A stretch of 64,000 nucleotides of DNA, from contig NC_134353.1 in the NCBI RefSeq assembly GCF_048569485.1, positions 530,937,008-531,001,007 on the forward strand, written 5' to 3'. The notes beneath the pieces are model-generated. The model saw only the letters and a program-made list of their open reading frames with translations, was not told the origin of the DNA and did no database searches. The stretch is from Anomaloglossus baeobatrachus (taxonomy: Eukaryota; Chordata; Amphibia; Anura; Aromobatidae). Shown in pieces: positions 10,301-18,110 of the stretch; position 1 is the first letter of the stretch, and the number at the start of each line of letters is the position of its first letter. Position numbers and translations under genes: made by a program.

Positions 10301-11419
10301 TTATTTTTTCCAGTTCTTCCGGTAAAACTCAACAAAAAATTAATGTTTCCCCTTTGCTATACATGCGCTGTCAATTCACAAACTGAGGACTGTACACACA
10401 GTGATGAGGATCGCTCTCTGACAGGAACTTGGTGCACAATAGAGGTTGAGATGGCAATAGAAAAAGGATATAGGATTGCACACATCTATGAAATTTGGGA
10501 TTTTACTAATACCAGTGATACTCTGTTTGCGCCGTACATTAAATTACACCTTAGGGATAAGCAGGAGGCTTCCGGTTATCCCAGCTGGTGCACTGATGAT
10601 AACAAGAAACAACAGTACATTGACACCTTTCTTGAAAAAGAAGGTGTACAATTACGATCTGAAAATATAGGAATGAACTCTGCAAAGAGACAGATCTCCA
10701 AGCTTTTCTTAAATTCTTTATGGGGAAAGTTTGCACAGAGATCTAATTTATCATGTACCAGCATTATCAGCGATGCTGAAGCCTTGTTTCATCATGTTTT
10801 TTTACCGTACTATGACATTTCAATGTTGCATTTTATTGATGATGAGACAACCACAATTGACTGGAAATATACAGAGGGACATCACACTGTCAACAAAAAC
10901 ACAAACATTTTTATAGCGTGTTTTACAACGGCGTATGCCAGACTAGAGCTATACTCTGTTCTGGATAAATTGCAGGAAAGGTGCCTATACCATGACACAG
11001 ATTCTGTTATTTTTGTGCAGAAAGATGGTGAGTGGAGTCCTCCTTTAGGGGATTACCTGGGGGAATTGACCAGTGAGATACCTGATGATACGTACATCAC
11101 TGAATTTGTATCTGCAGGTCCAAAAACTTACGGATACAAACTCAACACTGGTAAAACTGTCTTAAAAGTGAAGGGTATAACGTTAAATGTTGGTAACAAC
11201 CAATCTATTAATTTCAACAGTCTAAAAGATCTAGTTCTGGACTACCCGCGTAATTCTGATTCTGAAACACAGAAACGAATTATCGTTGAACAGCCAGGAA
11301 TTGTGAAAAATAAAAAGTACTGGGACATTGAGACAAGACCATTACGCAAAACACAAAGGTGTGTTTACACAAAACGACGCCTATTTGATGATTTTACTAC
11401 CGTACCATTTGGCTATTAG
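7376..11419 (+). CDS. Protein-primed family B DNA polymerase (pPolB)
   Basis: A 1347-residue replicative polymerase. The 3'-5' exonuclease motifs are YDFECMQ at about residue 508 and YCKQDVEILRRS at about 688. The polymerase motifs are A, DFTSLYPFVN (~929); B, KLFLNSLWGKF (~1110); and C, YHDTDSVIF (~1205). The long N-terminus has a basic segment (residues 20-60). It also has a block with NTNLCFSASVCALM (Cys ~279) and FILHHDNHYYGI (His ~365) that looks like a cysteine-hydrolase-type fold. A Cys/His-rich zinc-binding region follows (about 385-490). It starts seven bases after the accessory gene stop and would copy the element from protein-primed ends. Confidence 0.95.
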   Translation: MVGYGMQKLPKKGTKLFKMGPQRAYRSRILKRALKLLIRSKRSLAARKRRQAAHRSISTQNPQMLIHAQSPSRNQDNPGGVNPTVSPNAQSREPLETHAERAHNAAPVGNVDNDNVVNADQAVFLQHFFHQQRDVRNFNARLHIDHFRFVNLDRIQSFVEAINVVHDTIQSLLDRIIRDIDPGDFVQLRLEGGATLDPIFTTKQSRDDFSSVSFLNSVARTLQSNAECLASNSLKLVVTIIKNRRGGAKRRLKSIASSQIIKQKKRWLYDFNNYNTNLCFSASVCALMDDTDVGDSVILSRAKAIHASLGIPEEQLISFSEIVDFEKLLGVNIKVLYYSQGDWRYFQSGKTSGTKNIFILHHDNHYYGIKNMKGFIGEDYFCERCNSVFHHKFNHSCQYFCKACQRESCVESSDEQYPPRCPICRVFCRSSECLDHHTHLATDNPTFCRLKTFCDKCHHFVFKDSESEHKCKGMCCPVCRIRLNEFDDHLCYMRRYVPKEETEQYIFYDFECMQETGTHIPNYIYATTLHGRPSWEFEGKSCTHDFVLFFTSGKFSGHTFIAHNAGRYDAYFIVKELISEKLCVKLISRGGRLLCVTLPDLDIRFIDSLNFIPMKLSKLPQAMGFSGSKGHFPHFFNTEENQNYVGPLPAVKYYGVEYMSPSEKGEFMEWYETEVNTTFDFKSELKAYCKQDVEILRRSCELYRERVMEMTQKNIQIYCKQEKKKIEVTRCIDPFQLVTLASVCMAMYRFKFLPKNTIAILPGDNYHKTKKRFSSPAIQWLMYVAHTENITIQHALRGGEKQVGKYFLDGYAYVNNSHIAFEFQGCFYHGCPVCYNENDSNKVTNTSYGQLYYAFLAKKRYLQYCGYTVRVLWEHDWKEMVEKDSNLQTFLDQMEFPKPLDPRDALYGGRTNAIKLYHQRESGEMLHYYDFTSLYPFVNKTKTYPVGHPHIIYENFGFIKNYFGLVKVKVYPPRDLFFPVLPVKLNKKLMFPLCYTCAVNSQTEDCTHSDEDRSLTGTWCTIEVEMAIEKGYRIAHIYEIWDFTNTSDTLFAPYIKLHLRDKQEASGYPSWCTDDNKKQQYIDTFLEKEGVQLRSENIGMNSAKRQISKLFLNSLWGKFAQRSNLSCTSIISDAEALFHHVFLPYYDISMLHFIDDETTTIDWKYTEGHHTVNKNTNIFIACFTTAYARLELYSVLDKLQERCLYHDTDSVIFVQKDGEWSPPLGDYLGELTSEIPDDTYITEFVSAGPKTYGYKLNTGKTVLKVKGITLNVGNNQSINFNSLKDLVLDYPRNSDSETQKRIIVEQPGIVKNKKYWDIETRPLRKTQRCVYTKRRLFDDFTTVPFGY

Positions 11420-11431
11420 TTGTGACTTGTG

Positions 11432-12094
11432 ATGGATACCCGTCTGCAACACCCATTCTCCTGCATTCTAGCAGGTCCATCTAATTCTGGAAAAAGTTAT
11501 TTTGTAAAACAACTGTTATATAATATTGACACTCATTTTTCTCATAAGCCTGATAATATTGTTTGGTTTTATTCGTGCTGGCAAAAACTATATGACGAAA
11601 TCTCTCTTTCTTTTCCAATCATCAGATTTGTGGAGGGTCTGCCTCATACATTTGTAGATGATGAATTATTCCCTCCCGAAAAGGTAAATTTGACTATTGT
11701 TGATGATCTCATGGAGAGCGCGAGTGATAATAGTGAAGTAGAAAAAGCTTTTACCAAGTATGTACACCACAGAAATCTCAGCATTTTCTACCTGGTACAA
11801 AACATATTTTGTCAAGGTAAGAAAAGTCGGACGATAAATTTAAACACAAAGTACATGGTACTTTTTAATAATCCTCGGGATAAATTACAAATTGTTACGT
11901 TAGCGCGACAGATGTATCCAGGAAAAACACGTTTTTTCTTAGAAGCTTTTGAGGATGCAACGCGGGTACCTTATGGTTATTTGATGCTAGACTTAAGAGC
12001 CGATACCCCTGAGGATCTTCGCTTGAGGACGGGCCTGTTTCCACCAGCTTTACCCGCTGTGTATGTTCAAAAGAAAAATACTTCTAAAAAGTGA
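11432..12094 (+). CDS. Polinton DNA-packaging ATPase (A32/FtsK-HerA type)
   Basis: A 220-residue P-loop ATPase. Walker A is GPSNSGKSYF (residues 15-24) and Walker B is LTIVDDLM (about 88-95); the downstream LVQNIF segment places a sensor-like glutamine. This architecture is that of the genome-packaging ATPases of Polintons and related viruses, which pump DNA into preformed capsids. I chose the ATG at 11432 because the only codon further upstream in frame is a GTG. It follows the polymerase by 12 bases in the same direction. Confidence 0.92.
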   Translation: MDTRLQHPFSCILAGPSNSGKSYFVKQLLYNIDTHFSHKPDNIVWFYSCWQKLYDEISLSFPIIRFVEGLPHTFVDDELFPPEKVNLTIVDDLMESASDNSEVEKAFTKYVHHRNLSIFYLVQNIFCQGKKSRTINLNTKYMVLFNNPRDKLQIVTLARQMYPGKTRFFLEAFEDATRVPYGYLMLDLRADTPEDLRLRTGLFPPALPAVYVQKKNTSKK

Positions 12095-12143
12095 AATTTG
12101 CGCAAAATCAGACATTCTACGCTGTGGACATAGTGTTGTAAAG

Positions 12144-12473
12144 ATGTCTGAGAGAATCCGACGTAACTGGGATCTCTTAAAAACCCTCGTGAAGGCCCCT
12201 CCTTCTGTCAGAAAATCTATTTTGTGCAATGCGAGTCATGATTTAATTACAGCCATAGGGGAAATTGCATTAAACATCTTAAAAGGCCGTATTCCTCTGA
12301 AAGAACGCCAAAAAAATATACTAAAAAAATGGCGTAAAGCTATAAGAGCCATGAGTAATAAGTCCCACAGCATAAAGAAAAAGAAACGTATACTAAATCA
12401 GACCGGTGGGTTTATAGGTCCTCTTTTAGGCTTTGCGATTCCGATAATAACAAGTCTTCTCGCCGGTAAATAA
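12144..12473 (+). CDS. Polinton pX-like small basic protein
   Basis: A 109-residue protein starting at MSERIRRNWDLLK. An in-frame stretch reaches upstream to 12063 but overlaps the ATPase gene, so the ATG at 12144 is preferred. The middle is lysine/arginine-rich (KKRQ-type and SIKKKKRIL clusters). The C-terminus is a glycine/hydrophobic run, QTGGFIGPLLGFAIPIITSL, closely resembling the tail of adenovirus core protein X (mu). A DNA-condensing or capsid-associated role is inferred by that analogy. Its stop overlaps the next start by one base. Confidence 0.65.
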   Translation: MSERIRRNWDLLKTLVKAPPSVRKSILCNASHDLITAIGEIALNILKGRIPLKERQKNILKKWRKAIRAMSNKSHSIKKKKRILNQTGGFIGPLLGFAIPIITSLLAGK

Positions 12474-13243
12474 TGGAACATACTGAGAAAATGTATCTTG
12501 TTCCTAAGCAGGAACTAATTAAACTACGAGCCCCTATTACAGACAACATACGACAGAGTGTAATCCATCGTCTCGATGCTGAAATTAGTGAAATTTTACA
12601 AAGACGTGACATACCGGACGACATCAAAATTAAAAAATATAGTGATGTACTACAGAGATACTTGGTTCATGCTAAACACGATGCAAAGGAATTATCAACT
12701 TTAAAGTTTATTAACGCTCCTGAGATTGATCATCAACAATTGTCGAATTCAGAACCTGATAATAATACAACCGTTAATGAAATTGTAAGTCATGTAAATC
12801 CGCGCTATAAAAAGAACGCAGAATTTTTACTAAACAGACTGTTGCAGAACAAAAATATTACATCGTGGAATGATAAAAGTGAATTTATATTCAAAGGAAG
12901 TGTAATTCCAGGCTCTAACATGATGGATTTGGTACGTAACACAACTCAGAGCCACGCCCTGACCAACAGGAATTTACCTCGGGGCTGGGATACATTTATG
13001 CAGGCCATGGCTGAGTTAAATATGCCCTCCACTGTTGTGGGTAATTCCACTACCAGAGAACAGTTAGATCGATTAAAAATACCATTGAATGAATCTGATG
13101 GTACATCTAAATCTCGAACTCTATTCACACCGCGACGTGTGAACCATCCTTTACACTCCTCTCCAATAGGTATTGCTCAAGGCCCTTTAAGGATTAAAAA
13201 AAGAGTATCACCGATTCTACAATCCACGTGGCTCACTATGTAA
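12473..13243 (+). CDS. Conserved Polinton protein, unknown function
   Basis: A 256-residue protein beginning MEHTEKMYLVPKQELIKL. It has the helix-rich N-terminal pattern (PITDNIRQSVIHRLDAEI, then DVLQRYLVHA) that recurs in the last rightward gene of many Polintons. No catalytic motif is visible. The central segment, about residues 105-185, includes a globular-looking block (AEFLLNRLLQNKNITSW, NLPRGWDTFMQAMAELNMP). Position downstream of the packaging ATPase and pX-like genes suggests a virion or packaging role; this is inference only. Confidence 0.7.
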   Translation: MEHTEKMYLVPKQELIKLRAPITDNIRQSVIHRLDAEISEILQRRDIPDDIKIKKYSDVLQRYLVHAKHDAKELSTLKFINAPEIDHQQLSNSEPDNNTTVNEIVSHVNPRYKKNAEFLLNRLLQNKNITSWNDKSEFIFKGSVIPGSNMMDLVRNTTQSHALTNRNLPRGWDTFMQAMAELNMPSTVVGNSTTREQLDRLKIPLNESDGTSKSRTLFTPRRVNHPLHSSPIGIAQGPLRIKKRVSPILQSTWLTM

Positions 13244-13249
13244 CGACAA

Positions 13250-13456
13250 CTTTGATTTGTGTATTGCGGATGTGCAATTGTATTGATTTTTGATATTGTT
13301 CACATGATAATTGATTTGATATTTGCTGTGTATTGTGGATTTGGTTCAATAAACATTATACTATTATATGAAATAAAATGACTTCTCTCATTTAATATCG
13401 TGGGTACTCGTATCAATAAGACCGACTTCTCTCATTTAATATCATGGGTAATCGTA
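13250..13456. repeat. Polinton right terminal inverted repeat
   Basis: This is the inverted copy of the left end. It carries the two subterminal units (GACTTCTCTCATTTAATATC at about 13380 and 13424) and a single copy of the 55-base unit that is doubled on the left. A third partial unit (TATCAATAAGACT) at about 13455-13467 suggests the true tip lies just to the right. Confidence 0.88.
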
Positions 13457-13964
13457 TCAATAAGACTCATGGGGAACATTATACTATATATAATTCTACT
13501 GACAATATCATGGGGAACATTCTACTATTATAGGAATAAAGTTTCTTTTAATGGGTAAGCGTGTCAGTAAGACAATTTGATATCAATAATACACTCTGAA
13601 TATCAATTTGATTAACGGAAAATTACAGTATCAAAATACCTATATAAAAGAGAACAATTATTGGACAGATAAATAATAGGACAGGATTAAGGGGAAACAT
13701 AACAACCTAACAAATAAATATCAGATGATAGCCATTTGATATCAAAAGGATATCAGATGATAGCCATTTGATATCAAAAGGATATATCAAAAGGATATCA
13801 GATGATATTTATTTGATATCAAAAGGATATCAAATGATAGCCATTTGATATCAAAAGGATATAAAATGATAGCCATTTGATTAAGGGGGGCGTGTTTAAT
13901 ACACTTTGATAGGGGCGGGGCAACTGTCAGATTTCTTTTGATGACTTGTCCCCCACCCCTACTA
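13457..13964. repeat. Spacer with tandem GATATC-rich repeats
   Basis: No gene was seen. Between about 13720 and 13885 a ~33-base unit containing GATAGCCATTTGATATCAAAAG recurs around four to five times with variants; the unit is itself partly palindromic (TTTGATATCAAA). Short copies of Polinton-end-like text (ATCATGGGGAACATT) occur at 13464-13520. The rest is AT-rich and unassigned. Confidence 0.7.
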
Positions 13965-14235
13965 CTTTCATAGAAGTTCAGAAGCGTGGGAAAAAGACAG
14001 AACCCGCATGCGCAGGAAGCAAGTGCAGAAACCAGGGGGTGAACTAAGTTCAATACCGTGGGAAAAACCACACGGCGCCTGCGCTAACAGAAGGACACAG
14101 AGCAAGTGTAACATTGAAACTAAGTGTATAGAGAAAATGGAGGTGGCCCGAGAGCCGATCAGTGCAAACACTTATATCAGACACACGGAGACATAAAACA
14201 TTAGATGTGTCACCAACATCATGAAGTGAAATAGG
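13965..14235 (-). mobile_element. Left inverted arm of a Penelope-like relic
   Basis: This segment is the reverse complement of about 23665-23935, with long matching runs such as GCTCTCGGGCCACCTCCATT on the far side. The two arms once flanked a short centre (14236-14508 plus 22177-22396), now interrupted by an L1 and a DNA transposon. The same inverted-arm layout is seen in the better preserved PLE at 54.4-58.5 kb, which supports the family call. No protein is coded here. Confidence 0.6.
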
Positions 14236-15729
14236 AACATGAATTCCAATAGTATACATTGAATAAAACTGCCGAAAAATAAGAGACGAGAACGGAAGGA
14301 AAGCCGTGAAAGTAGAGTGCAAAGGTGCAGTGATACATATTGAGCTATTAATATCACACCAATAAATTTATATTAATGCCGCTACCGCAAAAAATTGGCA
14401 GACAAATGTAAAGAATAAATATGTGCAGGGTTGACAATTAGAAGAACAAAGACACAAATGTCAATCGTGTTCGGACACGATATAAGATAGATATCAAAAA
14501 TTAATATTTAAAAGCCACAGGGGGGAGTCCAAAATGGCCGCCGATGCAGGAGGACGTATCTGACAGAGCTCTGAGACATCCAGAGACATCTGAGCCCCTG
14601 CCTGACTTAGATCCATCTGAAGCCTCCATATACCGTCCCTGAGAGCCAGCGGACCCCAGGAGACGAGTATTGTGGGACAGGACCCTACCTGAATCCCAGC
14701 AGACATCATTCTCCAGGGAGGCCTGGGACCACGCTGCAGACGCTGAGACCAGGAGCGCAGTGAAAACCGCCCAGAGGAAGGAGAGCCGACGGGTGAAGAG
14801 GGAGCAGAGGCTTGAAAATCCGGGAAGAACACAAGGGAGGAAGGGATACCCAGAAGTCCCAAAGCGGAGGAGAAGCAGACACTTACCCGGCCTGGAGGAG
14901 GGAGAGACGCTGAAGCAGAGTGGAGCACGAGCCGGACACAGTGAGGGGGAGCCGCCTGGTGACTGTCGGGCCTGAGAGAGAGCCGGCTGGAGGCAGGCAG
15001 TGAAGTGACAGGCGACCGGCAAGAGAGAGGAGGCTGGTGAGTGGAAATCCCCCGTGCATAGGGGCGACAACCAGCCGGGTAACTGGCTGGTCCTAGGATG
15101 CATACACCCCCTGGCTCTAAAGCCAGTACCACGCACTAGAGCACCATTATTCATTAGGGCTGTAAATTAACCCTCACCCCCGCAGCACGAGTCGCATTGC
15201 TCTGATAAGAAACACAGGGGCTGGTTTCCCTGGAGGGGGGGAGAAGAGGGAAAGCTAAGACCTCCAGAGACGAAAGTAAGCCATGAGATCTGATAACATC
15301 CGGTGCCCTTATAACATCTGAAGAGTTAACCCTTGACTCAAGTCTGATCCTGTGGCAGTACAGGGGGAGGGGTGCTACGGTTTCCTCTTCCACGATATAA
15401 GTTAAGAAGGGAGAAGGAAGAAAATTCGGGGTAGTGCTGTAGAACTGTCTTTTCAGAGCCTGCCTTTTCTCTATATAGAGATAAGAAATCTGTGGAGAGA
15501 AAAGCGCATATAGGGTCTTACCCCAGTATATAAGGGGTGGGAGGAGGGTGAAACTACTCACCAGATGTCGTTGTGAGAGTCACAACAACTGTATTCGCAT
15601 GTAGAATCTGATCCAAGGCTGCAGCCACCCAATTGGCAGATAACAGAGAGCAAAAGAGAAGGGTGTTTGATACTGCGCCAAAGGATCACAGGAACAGATG
15701 TTTAGATTAATGCATCTTTATTTCATCCA

Positions 15730-15771
15730 GGTCTACGCGTTTCCGGAGCCACTGCCCCCTTCCTCAGGACC
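15730..15771 (-). ncRNA. Hammerhead ribozyme motif, PLE type
   Basis: Read on the minus strand: stem I GGTC, core CTGAGGA, an imperfect GC-rich stem II, core GAAA, the self-complementary stem III ACGCGT, cleavage triplet GTA, then GACC closing stem I. This is the minimal type I layout known from Penelope-like elements, in which the tiny palindromic stem III is thought to favour dimer activity. It mirrors the motif at 15826-15867. Confidence 0.75.
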
Positions 15772-15825
15772 GTCAGGAAAGACAAAACATCAAATCCCTT
15801 GATTTGATGTTTTGTCTTTCCTGAC

Positions 15826-15867
15826 GGTCCTGAGGAAGGGGGCAGTGGCTCCGGAAACGCGTAGACC
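15826..15867 (+). ncRNA. Hammerhead ribozyme motif, PLE type
   Basis: GGTC pairs with GACC (stem I). The core boxes are CTGAGGA (15830-15836) and GAAA (15854-15857). Stem II is GGGGGC against GGCTCC with one mismatch and a wobble pair. Stem III is the palindrome ACGCGT, followed by A at the cleavage position. It forms one half of the 155-bp-arm palindrome. Confidence 0.75.
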
Positions 15868-16339
15868 TGGATGAAATAAAGATGCATTAATCTAAACATC
15901 TGTTCCTGTGATCCTTTGGCGCAGTATCAAACACCCTTCTCTTTTGCTCTCTGTTTTCTCTATATAGAAAAATCCCTCACTTTCTGCACTGTACTCTGCT
16001 GCCATCTTGTGGACATTAGAATAATAACTTGCTGCAAAGAGATTTTCACTGAACGGAGCCATGAAAGAGATGTGCACCCCTGTATAATGTCTGAGTAGAG
16101 GGGGGCTTGTCTTACCGCCCAGATAGAGGACATAAGTGAACAACTATAACTTTAACGGTCTTATATCAATAAACAATATTGAAAGGTGACATAATATATT
16201 GTGCAGACCAGGTGACGATCTGGCTGGGGTGAGGAGGAGAAGAGGTCCAAGCTGGTCATATAGACTGAAAGGGGGGCAGTCGTTTGTGACCCCTCTAGAC
16301 AAGTTTCTTACTAAAAGAGACCGTGCAGTGAGTGACCCC

Positions 16340-17395
16340 ATGCCACCAAAGTCACGACAACAATCACCCCATAAAAGCAATCAAGCGAAAAATAAAACTA
16401 CGCAGTCGGGTTCCGTGGATATGGACCTAGACTCTACGCCTTCGATGTCTGCTTTGATGTCTCAACAGGAAGACGGAGGAGGGTCACGCGACTCCCCATC
16501 AGAATCTGAGCCGGGAGATATGGAACACCATTTTGACCACAGAAAATTAAAAAAGTATCTGGATCTCCTTCCTACCAAGGAAGACTTCAGATCCCTGATC
16601 TCGGAAGTAAAAGAAACCTGTAAGTCAGAGATTAACTCAATCCGCCAAGATGTTGGGCTATTAGCAGATAGAGTGGACTCGGTGGAAAAGGATCACGATA
16701 CCACTAGACAGTACATCATCAAATTACAAAAGAACGTGACCTCTTATGCTCGGGCTCTGAGTGAAACTAACAAACACCCGGAGGACCTAGACAATAGGGG
16801 GCGCCGTAATAATATCCGAGTGAGAGGCGTCCCTGAGGCTACAGGTAGTGAAGACGTCCACGCCATACTTGAAACCATATTCAACACTGTACTGGAGCGC
16901 CCTACAACTCAAAGGATAAAATTGGACAGAGCACATAGAGCATTACGCCCCAGGGGGCCTCAAAATTACTCTCGTGACATTATTTGCTGTGTCCATGACT
17001 TCCAACTAAAAGAGTCTATCATGGCCAAAGCCCGCACTTCGGAGGGAATTGAAAATAAAGGGACTCGGATCCAATTATTCCCTGATCTATCTTGGATCAC
17101 CTTACAGAAAAGGAGACATCTGCAACCACTACTTGCATCCCTAAAAGATAAGGGCATCCGATACCGCTGGGGGTTCCCGTTTGCCCTCATAGCCTCAAAA
17201 GATGGTCGTTCGGCTGTGCTACGCTCTACTCAGGACCTCCCAGCCTTCTGCACTGATCTGGGAATCCCTTCGCCTTCCCTGGTGGACTGGGAATTGGAGA
17301 TGCCATCCAATCCACCCCGTCCGATCTGGCAACAAGTGGACTCTAAGGGGGGTTCTCCCTCATCACGGCCTAAGGCACGACCGGCTCCGACCTGA
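16340..17395 (+). CDS. L1 copy 1 ORF1 protein (RNA-binding chaperone)
   Basis: A 351-residue ORF1p. Order: a basic, serine-rich N-terminus; a helical, probably coiled-coil segment (about 95-165, YLDLLPTKEDFRSLI to KLQKNVTSYA); the RRM-like core with NRGRRNNIRVRGVPE (about 150-170); and a C-terminal domain with DRAHRALRP and TLQKRRHLQPLL. This is the L1-type ORF1 that coats element RNA as trimers. I took the ATG at 16340, because the frame further upstream lacks an ATG in good position. The frame is open with no break. Confidence 0.88.
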   Translation: MPPKSRQQSPHKSNQAKNKTTQSGSVDMDLDSTPSMSALMSQQEDGGGSRDSPSESEPGDMEHHFDHRKLKKYLDLLPTKEDFRSLISEVKETCKSEINSIRQDVGLLADRVDSVEKDHDTTRQYIIKLQKNVTSYARALSETNKHPEDLDNRGRRNNIRVRGVPEATGSEDVHAILETIFNTVLERPTTQRIKLDRAHRALRPRGPQNYSRDIICCVHDFQLKESIMAKARTSEGIENKGTRIQLFPDLSWITLQKRRHLQPLLASLKDKGIRYRWGFPFALIASKDGRSAVLRSTQDLPAFCTDLGIPSPSLVDWELEMPSNPPRPIWQQVDSKGGSPSSRPKARPAPT

Positions 17396-18110
17396 GACGA
17401 CAATTTTATTTTTTCTTTCTTCTAGGAACAGGAGCCCTGAGTTTGAGTCTCTGGTTTCAGGCTGTAGTCCCCCCCTTGGGGGGTGGCTTCATGCCTTCCC
17501 CGATTTATTATAAGGACTTTGGTTGGTCTTTTCTTTCATAACTAGTTGTTCACTTTCTTTTTTCTTTTCTGATATTGATATATCTGGTTACGATTCCTCA
17601 TATCATTTGCATTGGTTTGCTACTAGGGTGGTGAGATCCGAGTGCTCCCCTCTCTTAGATGTTTAGAATCTAGCTTTAGACACTGACTGTGATAGCAGTG
17701 TGTCCATAGCCACAAACTCCCTTTAAGGGTTAGAATTACCCTGGTTCCTCCTACGGAAGAGTGGGTATAGGAGGTTAGGGTTTAGATATTGGTAAAGTTT
17801 TAAATTATGCCAATTTTTTCTTCTTTGACCCTGACCGGGGAGGACGGAGGCGGAGGTGAAGGCTTTTGCCTGCGGCTTCACTCCTCACCGGTAACATTTA
17901 TGACATGTAAATGTTATGCTTTATATGTTATGTGTTTTGTCATTGTCGTTTACCATTCCTTATGTGTTTACCCTGATTGTGGTGAGGGAATCTTTAGTAC
18001 CCCATTGAGAGCCATCCATCATGGGCCGTCAGGCAAGTTTGAGATGGGCAATACCCGGTTAGCCTTTGTATGTAATGCTAATTTTGCTTTATACTACTAT
18101 AACTTAAAAT

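Larger units (their letters stand above)
1..13456. mobile_element. Polinton/Maverick element, looks whole (left tip at window edge)
   Basis: The element is bounded by inverted repeats and carries the full Polinton core set: retroviral-type integrase, protein-primed DNA polymerase B, FtsK/HerA-type packaging ATPase, adenovirus-type cysteine protease, major capsid and penton proteins, plus small pVI-like and pX-like proteins. Genes lie in two divergent blocks, capsid and integrase leftward and replication and packaging rightward, with a promoter-like gap at about 4.76-5.07 kb. No break was seen in any core gene, so it looks whole and relatively young. The left tip is cut by the window edge. The right end could lie a few tens of bases beyond 13456, because subterminal repeats resembling the TIR continue there. 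The 6-bp target duplication typical of Polintons therefore cannot be checked. Confidence 0.95.
15480..15953. mobile_element. Palindromic Penelope-like insertion with two opposed hammerheads
   Basis: The insert lies between 15-bp duplications (TTTTCTCTATATAGA at 15465-15479 and 15954-15968) in the L1 5' region. 15642-15796 and 15801-15955 are near-perfect inverted copies around the 4-base loop CCTT; the rest of the left side (15480-15641) is PLE sequence in minus orientation, matching the reverse complement of about 24590-24770. Each arm carries a hammerhead motif. There is no coding capacity, so it must have been mobilised in trans or by template switching. Confidence 0.8.

Noticed and set aside
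14494-15154. Two ~215-codon minus-strand frames
   Set aside because: They lie over the GC-rich L1 5' region, in two overlapping frames with low-complexity Ser/Pro/Arg composition; typical compositional shadows.
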